Shown: positions 45,539 through 55,191 of the stretch, one piece after another
How positions within the stretch are numbered: position 1 is the first letter of the stretch
How the letters are laid out: each line of letters starts with the position of its first letter
Assembly: GCF_016862395.1 (NCBI RefSeq)
Contig: NZ_BOMW01000032.1
Coordinates: 1-64,000 of the forward strand
Direction of reading: 5' to 3'
DNA length: 64,000 nt
Source of the DNA: Actinoplanes siamensis
Lineage (GTDB): Bacteria > Actinomycetota > Actinomycetes > Mycobacteriales > Micromonosporaceae
The notes under the pieces: model-generated
Seen by the model: the letters and a program-made list of their open reading frames with translations, nothing else
The model's database searches: none
What the model was told of the DNA's origin: nothing
Position numbers and translations under genes: made by a program

Positions 45539-46408
45539 TCACGGGTTGGCGCGCTCCGCGGCGGCCACCGCGTTGCGGAACAGCATGGCCACGGTGGTCG
45601 GCCCGACCCCGCCCACGCGCGGCGTGATCGCCCCGGCCACCGCGGCGCACGACTCGTCCACGTCGGGCAGCAGCCGGCGGCCCTCGTAGCGCACCCCGCC
45701 CCCGATCACCACGGCCCCCGGCCGCACGTGCTCCGGCTGGATGATCCCGGGCACGCCGGCCGCCGCGATCAGGATCTCCGCGCGCCGGGTGTACCGCGGC
45801 CAGTCCCGCACTCCGGTGTGCACCACTGTCACCGCGGCGTTCGCGGTCGGCCGCTTCTGCGCCAGCAGCATCGCCAGGGGCCGGCCGAGCGTGGCGCCGC
45901 GACCGAGAATGACCACCTCACGGCCGGAGACTTCCACCCCGTGGTGGGCCAGCAGCGCCTCGATCCCGGCCGGCGTGCAGGGCAGCGGGCCGGGCAGCCC
46001 CACCGCGAGCCGCCCCATGTTGAGCGGGTGCATCCCGTCGACGTCCTTGTCCGGGTCGAGGGTCTGCAGCGCGGCGTCGTAGTCCAGGTGCGCGGGGATC
46101 GGGTACTGGATGAGGACGCCGTGCACGCTCTTGTCGTCGTTGAACTCACGGATCACCGTCAGCAGGTCGGCCTGGGTGACGTCGCCGCCCAGATGCCGGT
46201 GCGGCGACTCGAAGCCCAGCTCACCGGCCTGCTTCTGCTTGATCCGGATGTAGCCGGCGCTGGCGTCGTCGTCGCCCACCAGGATGGTCGCCAGGCTCGG
46301 CCGGATCCCGCGCTCCTTGAGCCGCGCGACGCGCTCGCGCACGTCGGCCAGCACGGCCTCGGCGACGGGCGCGCCGGGCAGGAGGCGTGCTGTTGTCTCG
46401 GTGGTCAT
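45539..46408 (-). CDS. folD: methylene-THF dehydrogenase/cyclohydrolase FolD
   Basis: 289-aa bifunctional cytoplasmic enzyme of one-carbon metabolism, interconverting methylene-, methenyl- and formyl-tetrahydrofolate. Catalytic Tyr53 and Lys57 lie in SAGYIRIKQKQ; QYPIPAHLD corresponds to the substrate-binding QLPLP motif, PCTPAGIEALL and the NADP site LGRGATLGRPLAMLL follow, and GGVGPTTVAML closes the protein. ATG 46408 has a GGAGCG site, controlled by the ZTP riboswitch just upstream. Confidence 0.95.
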   Translation of the reverse strand: MTTETTARLLPGAPVAEAVLADVRERVARLKERGIRPSLATILVGDDDASAGYIRIKQKQAGELGFESPHRHLGGDVTQADLLTVIREFNDDKSVHGVLIQYPIPAHLDYDAALQTLDPDKDVDGMHPLNMGRLAVGLPGPLPCTPAGIEALLAHHGVEVSGREVVILGRGATLGRPLAMLLAQKRPTANAAVTVVHTGVRDWPRYTRRAEILIAAAGVPGIIQPEHVRPGAVVIGGGVRYEGRRLLPDVDESCAAVAGAITPRVGGVGPTTVAMLFRNAVAAAERANP

Positions 46409-46507
46409 GTCTTTCGCTCCTCGGCCGGGGAGCCCAGGCGGTCGACTCCCGTGACGAGCTCCCCGATGGTTCGACCATCCCCGTGCCGCCAGTCGCTGCG
46501 TCCCTCC
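46409..46507 (-). promoter_or_regulatory. ZTP (pfl) riboswitch in the folD leader
   Basis: On the minus strand the leader reads GGGACGCAGCGACTGGCGG, then GGGGATGG, CCATCGGGGAGC, a variable loop, and CCGCCTGGGC (46432-46441). These are the conserved blocks of the pfl motif, which senses ZTP/ZMP and is known before folD, purH and glyA. After the aptamer, GCTCC can pair with GGAGC, which contains the folD ribosome site (stem GCTCC/GGAGC, loop CCGGCCGA). Translational control is therefore likely: bound ligand would hold GGGCTCC in the aptamer and free the site. Confidence 0.85.
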
Positions 46508-46649
46508 AGGATGCCGGACGCGCGTCCGCGGCGGGCCGCCGGGGTCCGGCCGGCTCGCCGCGCCTGCCGGCGGCGGTTCCCGAACCGTGCCGGCGTGGAC
46601 GGGCCGGCGGCGGCCGGGTGTGCCTGCGGGTGCGCGTCGCCGGTCTCGG

Positions 46650-46740
46650 GGATGACCGCTCGCAGCCGGCACGAGGCACGCCTGCGTGTGCTTCGGCGCA
46701 GGTTGCCGGGATGACCCGCTCGCAGCCGGCACGAGGCACG
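46650..46740. repeat. 31-bp direct repeat, 60-bp spacing
   Basis: GGATGACC(C)GCTCGCAGCC... GGCACGAGGCACG occurs at 46650-46680 and 46709-46740 with a single-base length difference, between the ZTP riboswitch and the DUF5808 gene. Confidence 0.8.
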
Positions 46741-46764
46741 TGCGGCGGAGCGAGGACCGCGCCG

Positions 46765-47043
46765 TCAGGCGAACAACGCCGCGAGGCCGGCCACCAGCAC
46801 CGGAAGCAGCAGCAGGGCGGTGAGCAAGTGCCAGCTCGCCGAGTGACCGAAATTGAGCGTCCAGCCGAAGCCGTTGCGCCGGGGGACGAGCAACGCCGGG
46901 TCGGCGCGGTTCACGTAGAGGAAGCCGTGCCAGCCCGGCGCGAGGTCCCGGGCCTGGTTCGCCACTTGGCGGACGGCCAGGACCAGCAGCGTCAGCGCCA
47001 GGGCCAGGACGACCAGCCCGGCCAGCACGGGAGGCACGATCAA
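46765..47043 (-). CDS. DUF5808 small membrane protein
   Basis: About 92 aa. Two membrane helices (about 5-25 and 70-92) flank the conserved core GWHGFLYVNRADPALLVPRR...GWTLNFGH, the DUF5808 signature. Function unknown. TTG 47043 would overlap the dctA stop (TTGA); GTG 47037 is the alternative. It is the second gene of a dctA operon. Confidence 0.72.
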   Translation of the reverse strand: MIVPPVLAGLVVLALALTLLVLAVRQVANQARDLAPGWHGFLYVNRADPALLVPRRNGFGWTLNFGHSASWHLLTALLLLPVLVAGLAALFA

Positions 47044-48404
47044 ACGGTAGCCCCGGGGCCGGTCCCGGGACCAGGGGCGGCCGGCGTCCCGGCGGCATGC
47101 GGATCGTCGTCGAAGCTGGACTCGTCGAACGGGGCCTGCCCGGAGAGCACCCGGGCGGCCTGCTCCCGGTCGATCTCCCGGGTCCACGTGCCGACCAGGA
47201 CGGTGGCGACCGCGTTGCCGGCGAAGTTCGTCAGGGCCCGCGCCTCGGACATCAACCTGTCGATCCCGACGATCAGCCCCACCCCGGGGACCAGGTCGGG
47301 CCGGTGGCTCTGCAGCCCGCCGGCCAGCGTGGCCAGCCCGGCGCCGGTGACCCCCGCGGCGCCCTTCGAGGCCACGATCATGAAGAGCAGCAGGCCGATC
47401 TGCTGCCCCACGGAGAGCGGCCGGTCCAGCGCGTCCGCGATGAACAGCGACGCCATGGTCAGGTAGATGGCGGTCCCGTCCAGGTTGAACGAGTACCCGG
47501 TCGGCACCACGATGCCGACCACCGGCCGGCTCACCCCCAGGTGGCCCATCTTGGCGATCAGCCGGGGCAGCGCCGACTCCGACGACGAGGTGGACAGGAT
47601 CAGCAGGAACTCCCGGGCCAGGTAGCGCAGCAGCCGGAGGATCGACATCCGGGCGGCCAGCCGGAGGATCAGCCCGAGCACCACGAAGACGAAGATCGCG
47701 CAGGTGACGTAGAAGCCCACCATGATCGTGGCCAGGCTCTTCAGCGCGTCGAAGCCGGTCGCGCCGACCAGCGCCGCCATCGCCCCGAACGCGCCGATCG
47801 GGGCCAGCCACATGATCATCGCCAGGATCCGGAAGACCACCCGCTGGGCCAGCGCGACCGCGTGGATCACCGGCTCGCCGCGCTCGCCCAGCGACTGCAC
47901 GGCGAACCCGACCAGCAGGGCCACCAGCAGCGTCTGCAGCACCTGGGTGCTGGTCAACGCGGAGACCAGGGTGTCCGGGATGATCCCGAGCACGAATTCG
48001 ACGCCGCTCGGGGCCTGTTCGCTGACCTGCGCCGTGCCGGTCCTCGCCAGTTCCCCGCTCAGGTGCAGGCCGGCGCCGGGGTGCAGGATGTTGCCGACCA
48101 CCAGGCCGATCGCCAGCGCTACCGTCGACATCAGCAGGAAGTAGCCGAGCGCCAGCCCGCCGACCCGGCCGACCTGGGCGGCGCGCCGGATCGAGCCGAC
48201 GCCGAGCACCAGGGTGCAGAAGATCACCGGGGCGATCATCATCCGGATCAGGTCGACGAACCCGGTGCCCAGTGGCTTGAGCTCGACAGCGAGGTCCGGG
48301 ACCAGGAAGCCCACCGCGATGCCGAGCCCCATCGCGAGCAGCACGGCCAGGTACAGGAAGTGGCTGCGGTCCCGCCGCCGCGGGGCCTGCGCATCGACAG
48401 ACAT
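47040..48404 (-). CDS. dctA: DctA-type dicarboxylate/cation symporter
   Basis: 454-aa inner-membrane carrier of the DAACS family. The reentrant-loop signature is STSSSESALPRLI, a Ser-rich variant of SSSSATLP, and helix 7 contains PTGYSFNLDGTAIY. Import of succinate, fumarate or malate with H+ or Na+ is likely; glutamate/aspartate is the alternative. About eight helices plus two reentrant loops, normal length, acidic Pro-rich C-terminus. It is divergent from dxs. Confidence 0.9.
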   Translation of the reverse strand: MSVDAQAPRRRDRSHFLYLAVLLAMGLGIAVGFLVPDLAVELKPLGTGFVDLIRMMIAPVIFCTLVLGVGSIRRAAQVGRVGGLALGYFLLMSTVALAIGLVVGNILHPGAGLHLSGELARTGTAQVSEQAPSGVEFVLGIIPDTLVSALTSTQVLQTLLVALLVGFAVQSLGERGEPVIHAVALAQRVVFRILAMIMWLAPIGAFGAMAALVGATGFDALKSLATIMVGFYVTCAIFVFVVLGLILRLAARMSILRLLRYLAREFLLILSTSSSESALPRLIAKMGHLGVSRPVVGIVVPTGYSFNLDGTAIYLTMASLFIADALDRPLSVGQQIGLLLFMIVASKGAAGVTGAGLATLAGGLQSHRPDLVPGVGLIVGIDRLMSEARALTNFAGNAVATVLVGTWTREIDREQAARVLSGQAPFDESSFDDDPHAAGTPAAPGPGTGPGATV

Positions 48405-48526
48405 GGGTACCGGTTACCCGTTGACGTGAACCGAATCACAGACCTCCCCCGATCGCGGAATGTGGAGGTGGTGTGGAGGATTCGGCCTGTCCGTTCGCTC
48501 CAGGTCGCGTGCGCGCGTCACCCCGA

Positions 48527-48532
48527 TAGACT
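48527..48532 (+). promoter_or_regulatory. -10-like box for dxs
   Basis: TAGACT ends 8 nt before ATG 48541. No Shine-Dalgarno sequence lies between, so dxs is probably transcribed as a leaderless mRNA. Confidence 0.45.
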
Positions 48533-48540
48533 TCTGCCTC

Positions 48541-50469
48541 ATGAGCGACTCCCCCTCGATCCCGGCCGGCCTGCTGGCGAGCGTCACCGATCCCGCTGCT
48601 CTCAAGCGACTCTCCGCCGAGCAGCTCACCCTGCTGGCGGCCGAGGTTCGGGACTTCCTCGTGGCCAAGGTGTCGCGGACCGGGGGCCACCTCGGCCCGA
48701 ATCTCGGCGTCGTCGAGACGACGCTCGCGCTGCACCGGGTCTTCGACTCGCCCCGTGACAAGATCCTCTTCGACACCGGCCACCAGGCGTACGTGCACAA
48801 GATCCTGACCGGTCGCCAGGAGGGCTTCGACCTGCTCCGCCAGCGGGGCGGCCTGACCGGCTACCCGAGCCGGGCGGAGAGCGAGCACGACCTGGTCGAG
48901 AACTCGCACGCCTCCACCGCCCTGTCCTACGCCGACGGGCTGGCCAAGGCGTTCGCGCTGCGCGGCGAGGACCGGCACGTGGTGGCCGTGGTGGGTGACG
49001 GCGCGCTCACCGGCGGCATGTGCTGGGAGGCTCTCAACAACATCGCGGCCACGAAGAACCGGCTGGTCATCGTCGTCAACGACAACGGCCGCTCGTACGC
49101 GCCGACCATCGGCGGCCTGGCCGACCACCTCTCCACGCTGCGCCTCAACCCGGGCTACGAGAAGGTGCTCGACCTGGTGAAGGACGCGCTCGGTTCGACC
49201 CCGGTGGTCGGCAAGCCGGTCTTCGAGGTGCTGCACGCGGTCAAGCGCGGCATCAAGGACGCGGTCAGCCCGCAGCCGATGTTCGAGGATCTCGGCCTGA
49301 AGTACATCGGTCCGGTCGACGGCCACGACCAGCAGGCGATGGAGTCCGCTCTGCGCCGGGCCAAGGGCTTCAACGCGCCGGTCATCGTGCACGCGGTCAC
49401 CCGCAAGGGCTACGGCTACCGCCCCGCCGAGCAGGACGAGGCGGACTGCTGGCACAGCCCGGGCGCCTTCGACCCGCAGACCGGCGCGCTCACCGCGAAG
49501 CAGTCGCTGAAGTGGACCAAGGTCTTCTCCGAGGAGCTGGTGCGGATCGCCGACGAGCGCCCGGACGTGGTGGGCATCACCGCCGCGATGGCCGAGCCGA
49601 CGGGCATCGCCGAGCTGGCCAAGAAGTACCCGGAGCGGACGTACGACGTCGGCATCGCCGAGCAGCACGCCGCCACCAGCGCGGCCGGCCTGGCGATGGG
49701 CGGCCTGCACCCGGTGGTCGCGGTCTACGCCACGTTCCTCAACCGCGCCTTCGACCAGGTCCTGCTGGACGTGGCGATGCACGGGCTGCCTGTCACGTTC
49801 GTGCTGGACCGGGCCGGCATCACCGGTCCGGACGGCCCGAGCCACTACGGCATCTGGGACATGAGCGTCTTCGGGGCCGTCCCCGGCCTGCGGATCGCCG
49901 CGCCGCGCGACGCCGCCACCCTGCGCGAGGAGTTGCGCGAGGCGGTCGCGGTCAGCGACGGCCCGACCATCGTGCGCTTCCCGACCGGCACTGTCGCCCC
50001 GGAGACCCCGGCCCTGCGCCGGGCCGGTCAGGTGGACGTCCTGCGGGAGGACGAGCGCAAGGACATTCTGCTGGTGGCGGTGGGCTCGTTCGCCGGCCTG
50101 GGGCTGGACGCCGCCGAGCGCCTGGCCGAGCAGGGCTACGGCGTGACGGTGGTGGACCCGCGCTGGGTCCGTCCGGTGCCGATCGAGCTGACCGGCCTGG
50201 CCGCCCAGCACCGCCTGGTGGTGACCATCGAGGACGGCATCCGTGCCGGCGGCGTCGGCGACGCGGTGGCCGCCGCGCTGCGTGACGCCGGGAGCCTCGT
50301 GCCGCTGCGCGACTTCGGCGTCCCGGCCGGCTTCCACCCGCACGGCACCCGCGCCGAGATCCTCGCGTCGCTCGGCCTGACCGCGCAGGACATCGCCCGG
50401 GACGTGACCGAGTGGGTGTCCCGCCTGGACGCCGTGGACACGGTCGAGGAGCCGCAGGCAACGATCTGA
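48541..50469 (+). CDS. dxs: 1-deoxy-D-xylulose-5-phosphate synthase
   Basis: 642-aa thiamine-diphosphate enzyme joining pyruvate and glyceraldehyde 3-phosphate, first step of the MEP isoprenoid pathway. [18 protein letters not shown] near 40, the ThDP/Mg motif [16 protein letters not shown] near 150, the catalytic Glu region [15 protein letters not shown] near 370, and [15 protein letters not shown] near 420 are all intact. ATG 48541 is chosen by alignment; the extension to 48460 overlaps the promoter. Confidence 0.96.
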   Translation: MSDSPSIPAGLLASVTDPAALKRLSAEQLTLLAAEVRDFLVAKVSRTGGHLGPNLGVVETTLALHRVFDSPRDKILFDTGHQAYVHKILTGRQEGFDLLRQRGGLTGYPSRAESEHDLVENSHASTALSYADGLAKAFALRGEDRHVVAVVGDGALTGGMCWEALNNIAATKNRLVIVVNDNGRSYAPTIGGLADHLSTLRLNPGYEKVLDLVKDALGSTPVVGKPVFEVLHAVKRGIKDAVSPQPMFEDLGLKYIGPVDGHDQQAMESALRRAKGFNAPVIVHAVTRKGYGYRPAEQDEADCWHSPGAFDPQTGALTAKQSLKWTKVFSEELVRIADERPDVVGITAAMAEPTGIAELAKKYPERTYDVGIAEQHAATSAAGLAMGGLHPVVAVYATFLNRAFDQVLLDVAMHGLPVTFVLDRAGITGPDGPSHYGIWDMSVFGAVPGLRIAAPRDAATLREELREAVAVSDGPTIVRFPTGTVAPETPALRRAGQVDVLREDERKDILLVAVGSFAGLGLDAAERLAEQGYGVTVVDPRWVRPVPIELTGLAAQHRLVVTIEDGIRAGGVGDAVAAALRDAGSLVPLRDFGVPAGFHPHGTRAEILASLGLTAQDIARDVTEWVSRLDAVDTVEEPQATI

Positions 50470-50523
50470 CAAAAGCTGGGAAGTCGACGAGCGTCTTCGT
50501 TACTCAACCGTTATTTTGGATGG

Positions 50524-51825
50524 ATGGGCGCGGAGACGGTCGTCATCGACCTCGGCCTCGGCCGGGGTGAGCCGGAGTCCTACGAGCGGCTGCGGCGGGG
50601 TGCCACCCCGCAGTGGTTCGCCCCTGTCGTGGTGGCCATGCTCCTGCTGCTGAGCTCGGGGGCCTCGGCCGCTCCGCCGCAACCGCCGCTCAGGGCGCTG
50701 CTGCGGATCCCGATGAGCCCCGCCGACCCGTATCTGATCACCGGCGCCGGCCTGCTCACCCAGGCCGGCGGTCAGCTCACCTCGTACGACCTGGAGTCCG
50801 GCGCGCTGCGCTGGCGCACCCCGCAGCCGATCCCGGTCTACCGGCTGCGCACCGGCGGCGGCCTCCTGCTGCTGCAACCGTGGACCACCGCCTACCAGTC
50901 CGGCGGCACCACCGCGATCTCGGTCACCACCGGCGCCCTGGCCTGGCGGAACCCGCGCAACGTGGTGTCCATCGGCGGTGGCGTGGCATTGGCCGCGGTC
51001 ACCGGCACGCGCAGCCTCTCCGGCAGCGGCCGCCGGGTGCAGGGTGCGATCGACGTGCTCGACCCGGTCACCGGGTCGACCCGCTGGCAACTGCGGGTCC
51101 CGTCGACGGCTGTGGTGCTGAGCGTGCCCGGCCCGGCCGGCGCTCACCTGCTGACCGTCCGCGACGACCGCACCGCGAACCTGTACGACCTGGCCGGCGG
51201 CCGCCTACTGGCCACCCGGGAACTTCCCACGGCCAACTACGGCCCGGAGAACCCGGTGGTGGCCGGCGGGGTGGTGCTGCTGCGGCACCCCGGCCAGTCC
51301 GGGATGGAAGTCTCCGCGTACGACCCGGCCACGCTCCGCCCGATCTGGACCGAGCCGGCCGGCGGCACCTACGAGGTCCAGCCCTGTGGCCCGCTCGCCT
51401 GTCTCCTCGGACAGGCCGGGGTGGTCGCGGTCGACCCGTCCACCGGGGACCGGCGCTGGGCGCGGGCCAACTGGCAGGCCGTCGACGAGCAGGGCCCGGA
51501 TCTGCTGGCCTACCCGGACGACGACATCAGCCGGCCGGTCGGCCTGGTGGACAGCGCCACCGGCCGGGTCCTGGTCGACCTGACCGGGTGGCTGCCGGTG
51601 GCCGGGGCGGACGGGTCCGGCGATCTGCTGGTCACCCTGGAGGCCCCGCCCGGCGCGCGTACCATGGTCGCGGTCGCCGACCGGGACACCGGCCGCCCGC
51701 GCCCGATCGCCCAGCTCCCCGCCGGGACGGGGCAGTGCGAGGCCGCGCCGGGGCGCCTGATCTGCCGGTCCACGGCCGGTGAGCTGGTGGTGTGGGCCTA
51801 TGACGAGGCGGCCGGCGCGGGCTGA
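50524..51825 (+). CDS. membrane-anchored PQQ-like beta-propeller protein 1
   Basis: 433 aa. A short cytosolic N-terminus with VVIDLGLGRGEPE, one membrane helix near 35-50, then an external seven- or eight-bladed WD/PQQ-like propeller with repeated W motifs (LRWRTPQ, LAWRNPR, TRWQLRV, RRWARAN). Cysteine pairs CGPLAC and CEAAPGRLIC could form disulfides. It resembles BamB-type propellers in fold only. It is the first of three tandem paralogues (about 430-445 aa each) upstream of a two-component system. No ribosome site is obvious. Confidence 0.75.
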   Translation: MGAETVVIDLGLGRGEPESYERLRRGATPQWFAPVVVAMLLLLSSGASAAPPQPPLRALLRIPMSPADPYLITGAGLLTQAGGQLTSYDLESGALRWRTPQPIPVYRLRTGGGLLLLQPWTTAYQSGGTTAISVTTGALAWRNPRNVVSIGGGVALAAVTGTRSLSGSGRRVQGAIDVLDPVTGSTRWQLRVPSTAVVLSVPGPAGAHLLTVRDDRTANLYDLAGGRLLATRELPTANYGPENPVVAGGVVLLRHPGQSGMEVSAYDPATLRPIWTEPAGGTYEVQPCGPLACLLGQAGVVAVDPSTGDRRWARANWQAVDEQGPDLLAYPDDDISRPVGLVDSATGRVLVDLTGWLPVAGADGSGDLLVTLEAPPGARTMVAVADRDTGRPRPIAQLPAGTGQCEAAPGRLICRSTAGELVVWAYDEAAGAG

Positions 51826-51849
51826 CCCTCGTACCGGAAAGGGTGTCCT

Positions 51850-53187
51850 GTGGCGCTGATCGAGCTGGACCGCGAGGCCCGCCCCGGCCCATCGCCCGCC
51901 TCGCGTCCCCCGCTCGCCGCCCGTCGCCGCGCCGGCCTGCTGGTCTGCCTCGCCCTGCTCGCGGCCCTGGGCGGCGCCGCGCCGGCGGCCGGCATCCGGT
52001 GGCGCTACCTGGGCGCGATCAGCGCCCCGGACGGTCCCGTGCAGCTGGCCGGCGGCCGGCTCTACACCGTCGACACCAGCGGGACCGAGCCCTCGGTGAC
52101 CGCCTGGGACCCGGCCGGACCGCCGGTTCCGCGGTGGACCGCCCGGGTGCCGGTCGGCGACGACCGGGGCGTCATCCCGGTCGCCTCGGTGACCGTGCGG
52201 CAGGCCGGCGACGTGGCCCTGCTGACCGCCGGCGCGCGGACCACAGCGGTGGACAACGCCACCGGGCGGATCCGCTGGTCCTCGCCGATCGCGGTGACCG
52301 TGCTGGCGGGCAGCGGCATCGGCGTCACGGTGGACCGGGTGTTCCGTCCCGGCACCGGGTACGACCAGGACTCCGGCGATCCCGGCCCGCTCTACTTCTC
52401 GGCCACCGGCGAGCCGCACACCGAGCCGCCGCTGCGCACCGAGGTCCGCGGCCTGGACCTGAGCGACGGGCGGACGATCTGGACCAGCACGCCGGGCGGC
52501 TCGGTCACCGTCGACGAGGTGCCCGGCGACGAGCCGGCGGTGCTGATCACCTCGTCCGAGCGGCTCAGCCTGGTGGCCGGCCGCACCGGCGAGCTGATCC
52601 GGCAGGCCGAGCTGCCGCGGTTCGCCGGGCACGGGCCGGTCAGCGGCTCGCTGCTGGGCGATGTGGCGCTGGTCAGCTATCGGAACCCCGGCCGGCAGGT
52701 GGCCTTCGACGCCCGCACGCTGCGACGGCTGTGGATCCGCGCGGTCCGTGACCTGGTCGCCGACCCGGCCGACTGTCAGGGCGTGCTCTGCGACGGCGAG
52801 CACGGTGACCTGCGGATCCTCGACCCGGTCAGTGGGCGGCCGCGCTGGCGGGTGCAGGAGGACGTGGACCTGGCGGTCCGCGCGGGCTACGTGCTGCAGA
52901 CCGACGCGGCGTCCGGCGAGCCGGTGCGGCTCAGCGACCCGCACACCGGCGCGACCCGGGTGGACCTGACCGGCTGGACCGCTCCGGTGGCCGGGGCGTC
53001 CCACGAGCCGCTGCTGCTGCGCCGCGCGGAAGCAGACGGGCAGGCGTTCGCGGCGGTGGTGCCCGGGCACGCCGAGATCCGGCGGCTCGGGGTGACCGGC
53101 ACCGGTCCCGGCGACTGCGACTCGGACGGTCACCATCTGGTCTGCCACTCGGCCGGCGGGCTACGGATCTGGGCGTACCGCATCTAA
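51850..53187 (+). CDS. membrane-anchored PQQ-like beta-propeller protein 2
   Basis: 445 aa, same layout as its neighbours: N-terminal ALIELDREAR, membrane helix near 28-47 (AGLLVCLALLAALGGAAPA), external propeller with IRWRYLG, PRWTARV, IRWSSPI, PRWRVQE. The Cys pairs recur as CQGVLC and CDSDGHHLVC. GTG 51850 has a GGAAAGG site 7 nt upstream and follows gene 1 by 24 bp. Ligand and role unknown. Confidence 0.75.
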   Translation: MALIELDREARPGPSPASRPPLAARRRAGLLVCLALLAALGGAAPAAGIRWRYLGAISAPDGPVQLAGGRLYTVDTSGTEPSVTAWDPAGPPVPRWTARVPVGDDRGVIPVASVTVRQAGDVALLTAGARTTAVDNATGRIRWSSPIAVTVLAGSGIGVTVDRVFRPGTGYDQDSGDPGPLYFSATGEPHTEPPLRTEVRGLDLSDGRTIWTSTPGGSVTVDEVPGDEPAVLITSSERLSLVAGRTGELIRQAELPRFAGHGPVSGSLLGDVALVSYRNPGRQVAFDARTLRRLWIRAVRDLVADPADCQGVLCDGEHGDLRILDPVSGRPRWRVQEDVDLAVRAGYVLQTDAASGEPVRLSDPHTGATRVDLTGWTAPVAGASHEPLLLRRAEADGQAFAAVVPGHAEIRRLGVTGTGPGDCDSDGHHLVCHSAGGLRIWAYRI

Positions 53188-53197
53188 GTTGTTCTCT

Positions 53198-54481
53198 GTG
53201 TCTGACGCGGTGATCGATCTCGGTGAGATAGAGGACGAGGAGCAGCCGGCGACGCCGATGCCCGCGCGCCGCTTCCGGCCGCCGCTCGCGGCCGTCGCCC
53301 TCGCGCTGCTGGCGCTGCTCGGCGGCGCCGCGCCGCGCCCGCCGCAGGCGCCGCCGGTGACGGTGCCGGCCATCTCCGACGCCCGGCTCCAGGTGCTGCC
53401 GGACCGGTTCTACGTGATCGACCTGGGTGAGCTGGTCGGCACGTCGGAGCGGCGGCAGACGATCCGGGCGTACACGCTGCCCGGGGTGCGCCCCCTCTTC
53501 GCGCACACGCTGACCGTCCCCGGGGAGATCATCCGTGTCCAGCCGGCCGGGGACGACCTGCTGCTGATCAACGTGCGTGCCTACAGCGCGGCCGCGCAGA
53601 CCACTATCGCGGTGCGTCCCGGCGGGCCGGAGCTCTGGCGGCACCGGGGCGAGCTGGTCGGCGTCACGCCCGGCGGGCCCGCGGTGTTCGGCTCGAACAG
53701 CCTCGAGGTCGACGACCTCGACCGGGAGGTCGACTGGCACGGGGTGGACCTGGCGACCGGCGAGGTCCGGTGGCGGGTCCGGAAGGAGCCCGGCGAGCGC
53801 AGTGTCACCGACCTGCGTCGCGGCGTGCTCCGGCGGCTCCACGTGTTGCGGGCCGGGCGGCTGTCCGCCTACGACACCCGGGACGGCCGGCGCACGGCGC
53901 AGGTGCGGCTGCCCGGGTTGCCGCCGCCGGCCACGGCGCTCTGGCCGGTCGGCGACCGGGTGCTGATCAGCGGCGACACCACCGGGACCACGATCTTCGA
54001 CCCCGGCCTGATCGCGCTGGCGCACACCGCCCGGAGCCTGGGCGACAGCGTGGCGGGCTCCTCCTGCGGAGACCTGATCTGCGTGTACGCCCCCGACGGC
54101 CGGGTCACCGGGATCGACCCGGCCACCCTGACGGAACGCTGGTCGAGGCCGGACGGGGCGTACTCGCTGTGGGAGGACGGCTGGCTGATCGGCATGGAAC
54201 AGCAGGACGGGACCCGGCCCCGGATCGTGCGCTCCGACCCGGTCACCGGCCGGGTGACGGACCGCGCCGACGGCTGGCAGTTCGCGGCCGGCCACGACTC
54301 GGCCCTCTACGTCGAGCGCATGGAGTCCGGCGGGGCCACGTTCGGCGTGCTCGAGGTGGACCCGTTCCGGGTCCGGCCGCTCGCCACCGCCGCCGGCGTC
54401 ACCGGCGAGTGCACGGTCGCCGCCGAAGCGCTGGTCTGCCGCCGGAGCGACGCGGCCGTCGGGGTTTGGCGGCTTCGGTAG
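53198..54481 (+). CDS. membrane-anchored PQQ-like beta-propeller protein 3
   Basis: 427 aa. N-terminal AVIDLGEIEDEE, membrane helix near 27-42, external propeller (ELWRHRG, VRWRVRK, ERWSRPD). The Cys pairs recur as CGDLIC and CTVAAEALVC and the protein ends in VGVWRLR like the other two. GTG 53198 lies 10 bp after gene 2; TTG 53189 is an alternative. It precedes the response regulator by 47 bp. Confidence 0.75.
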   Translation: MSDAVIDLGEIEDEEQPATPMPARRFRPPLAAVALALLALLGGAAPRPPQAPPVTVPAISDARLQVLPDRFYVIDLGELVGTSERRQTIRAYTLPGVRPLFAHTLTVPGEIIRVQPAGDDLLLINVRAYSAAAQTTIAVRPGGPELWRHRGELVGVTPGGPAVFGSNSLEVDDLDREVDWHGVDLATGEVRWRVRKEPGERSVTDLRRGVLRRLHVLRAGRLSAYDTRDGRRTAQVRLPGLPPPATALWPVGDRVLISGDTTGTTIFDPGLIALAHTARSLGDSVAGSSCGDLICVYAPDGRVTGIDPATLTERWSRPDGAYSLWEDGWLIGMEQQDGTRPRIVRSDPVTGRVTDRADGWQFAAGHDSALYVERMESGGATFGVLEVDPFRVRPLATAAGVTGECTVAAEALVCRRSDAAVGVWRLR

Positions 54482-54528
54482 CCTTCAGCTACGGCCGCCG
54501 GGGCCGGCCGGTGCCGAGGAGGTCTGCG

Positions 54529-55191
54529 ATGCGCGTACTGGTGGTGGAGGACGAGCGGACGATGGCCGACGCGATCGCGCGCGGGCTGCGGCGGCACGGG
54601 ATGGCTGTCGACGTGGCGTACGACGGCCTGGAGGGCCACGAGATGGCCTACGTCACCCGCTACGACGTGGTCGTGCTGGACCGCGACCTGCCCGGCATGC
54701 ACGGTGACGAGATCTGCGCCGCCCTGGTCGAGTCCGGCGCGCTGACCCGGGTGCTGATGCTCACCGCCAGCGCCTCGGTCGCCGACCGGGTCGAGGGACT
54801 CCAGCTCGGCGCCGACGACTACCTGCCCAAGCCGTTCGCCTTCGACGAGCTGGTGGCCCGGGTGCAGGCGCTGGGCCGGCGGGCCACCCCGCCCGCCCCG
54901 CCGGTGTTCAGCGTCGGCAACCTGGTGCTCGACCCGGGCCGCCGGGCGGTGACCCGCGGACAGACGCCTGTCGACCTGACCAACAAGGAGTTCGGCGTCC
55001 TGGAGGTGCTGCTCAAGGCGAGCGGCGCGGTGGTCTCCAGCGAGGAGCTGCTGGAGCGGGTCTGGGACGCGAACACCGACCCGTTCACCACCACGGTCCG
55101 GGTGACCGTGATGACCCTGCGGAAGAAGCTCGGGGATCCACCGCTGATCGAGACAGTGGTCGGCGCCGGCTACCGGGTCGTGACCGGTTGA
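54529..55191 (+). CDS. OmpR-family response regulator
   Basis: 220 aa. Receiver domain 1-115 with Glu7/Asp8 and phospho-acceptor Asp51 (VVLDRDLPGMHG), Thr in MLTASAS, Lys in LPKPFAF. Winged-helix DNA-binding domain 125-220 (LTNKEFGVLEVLLKASGAVVS, VRVTVMTLRKKLG). ATG 54529 has a GAGGAGG site. It is co-transcribed with the following histidine kinase (TTGA overlap) and probably with the propeller genes upstream. Confidence 0.93.
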   Translation: MRVLVVEDERTMADAIARGLRRHGMAVDVAYDGLEGHEMAYVTRYDVVVLDRDLPGMHGDEICAALVESGALTRVLMLTASASVADRVEGLQLGADDYLPKPFAFDELVARVQALGRRATPPAPPVFSVGNLVLDPGRRAVTRGQTPVDLTNKEFGVLEVLLKASGAVVSSEELLERVWDANTDPFTTTVRVTVMTLRKKLGDPPLIETVVGAGYRVVTG

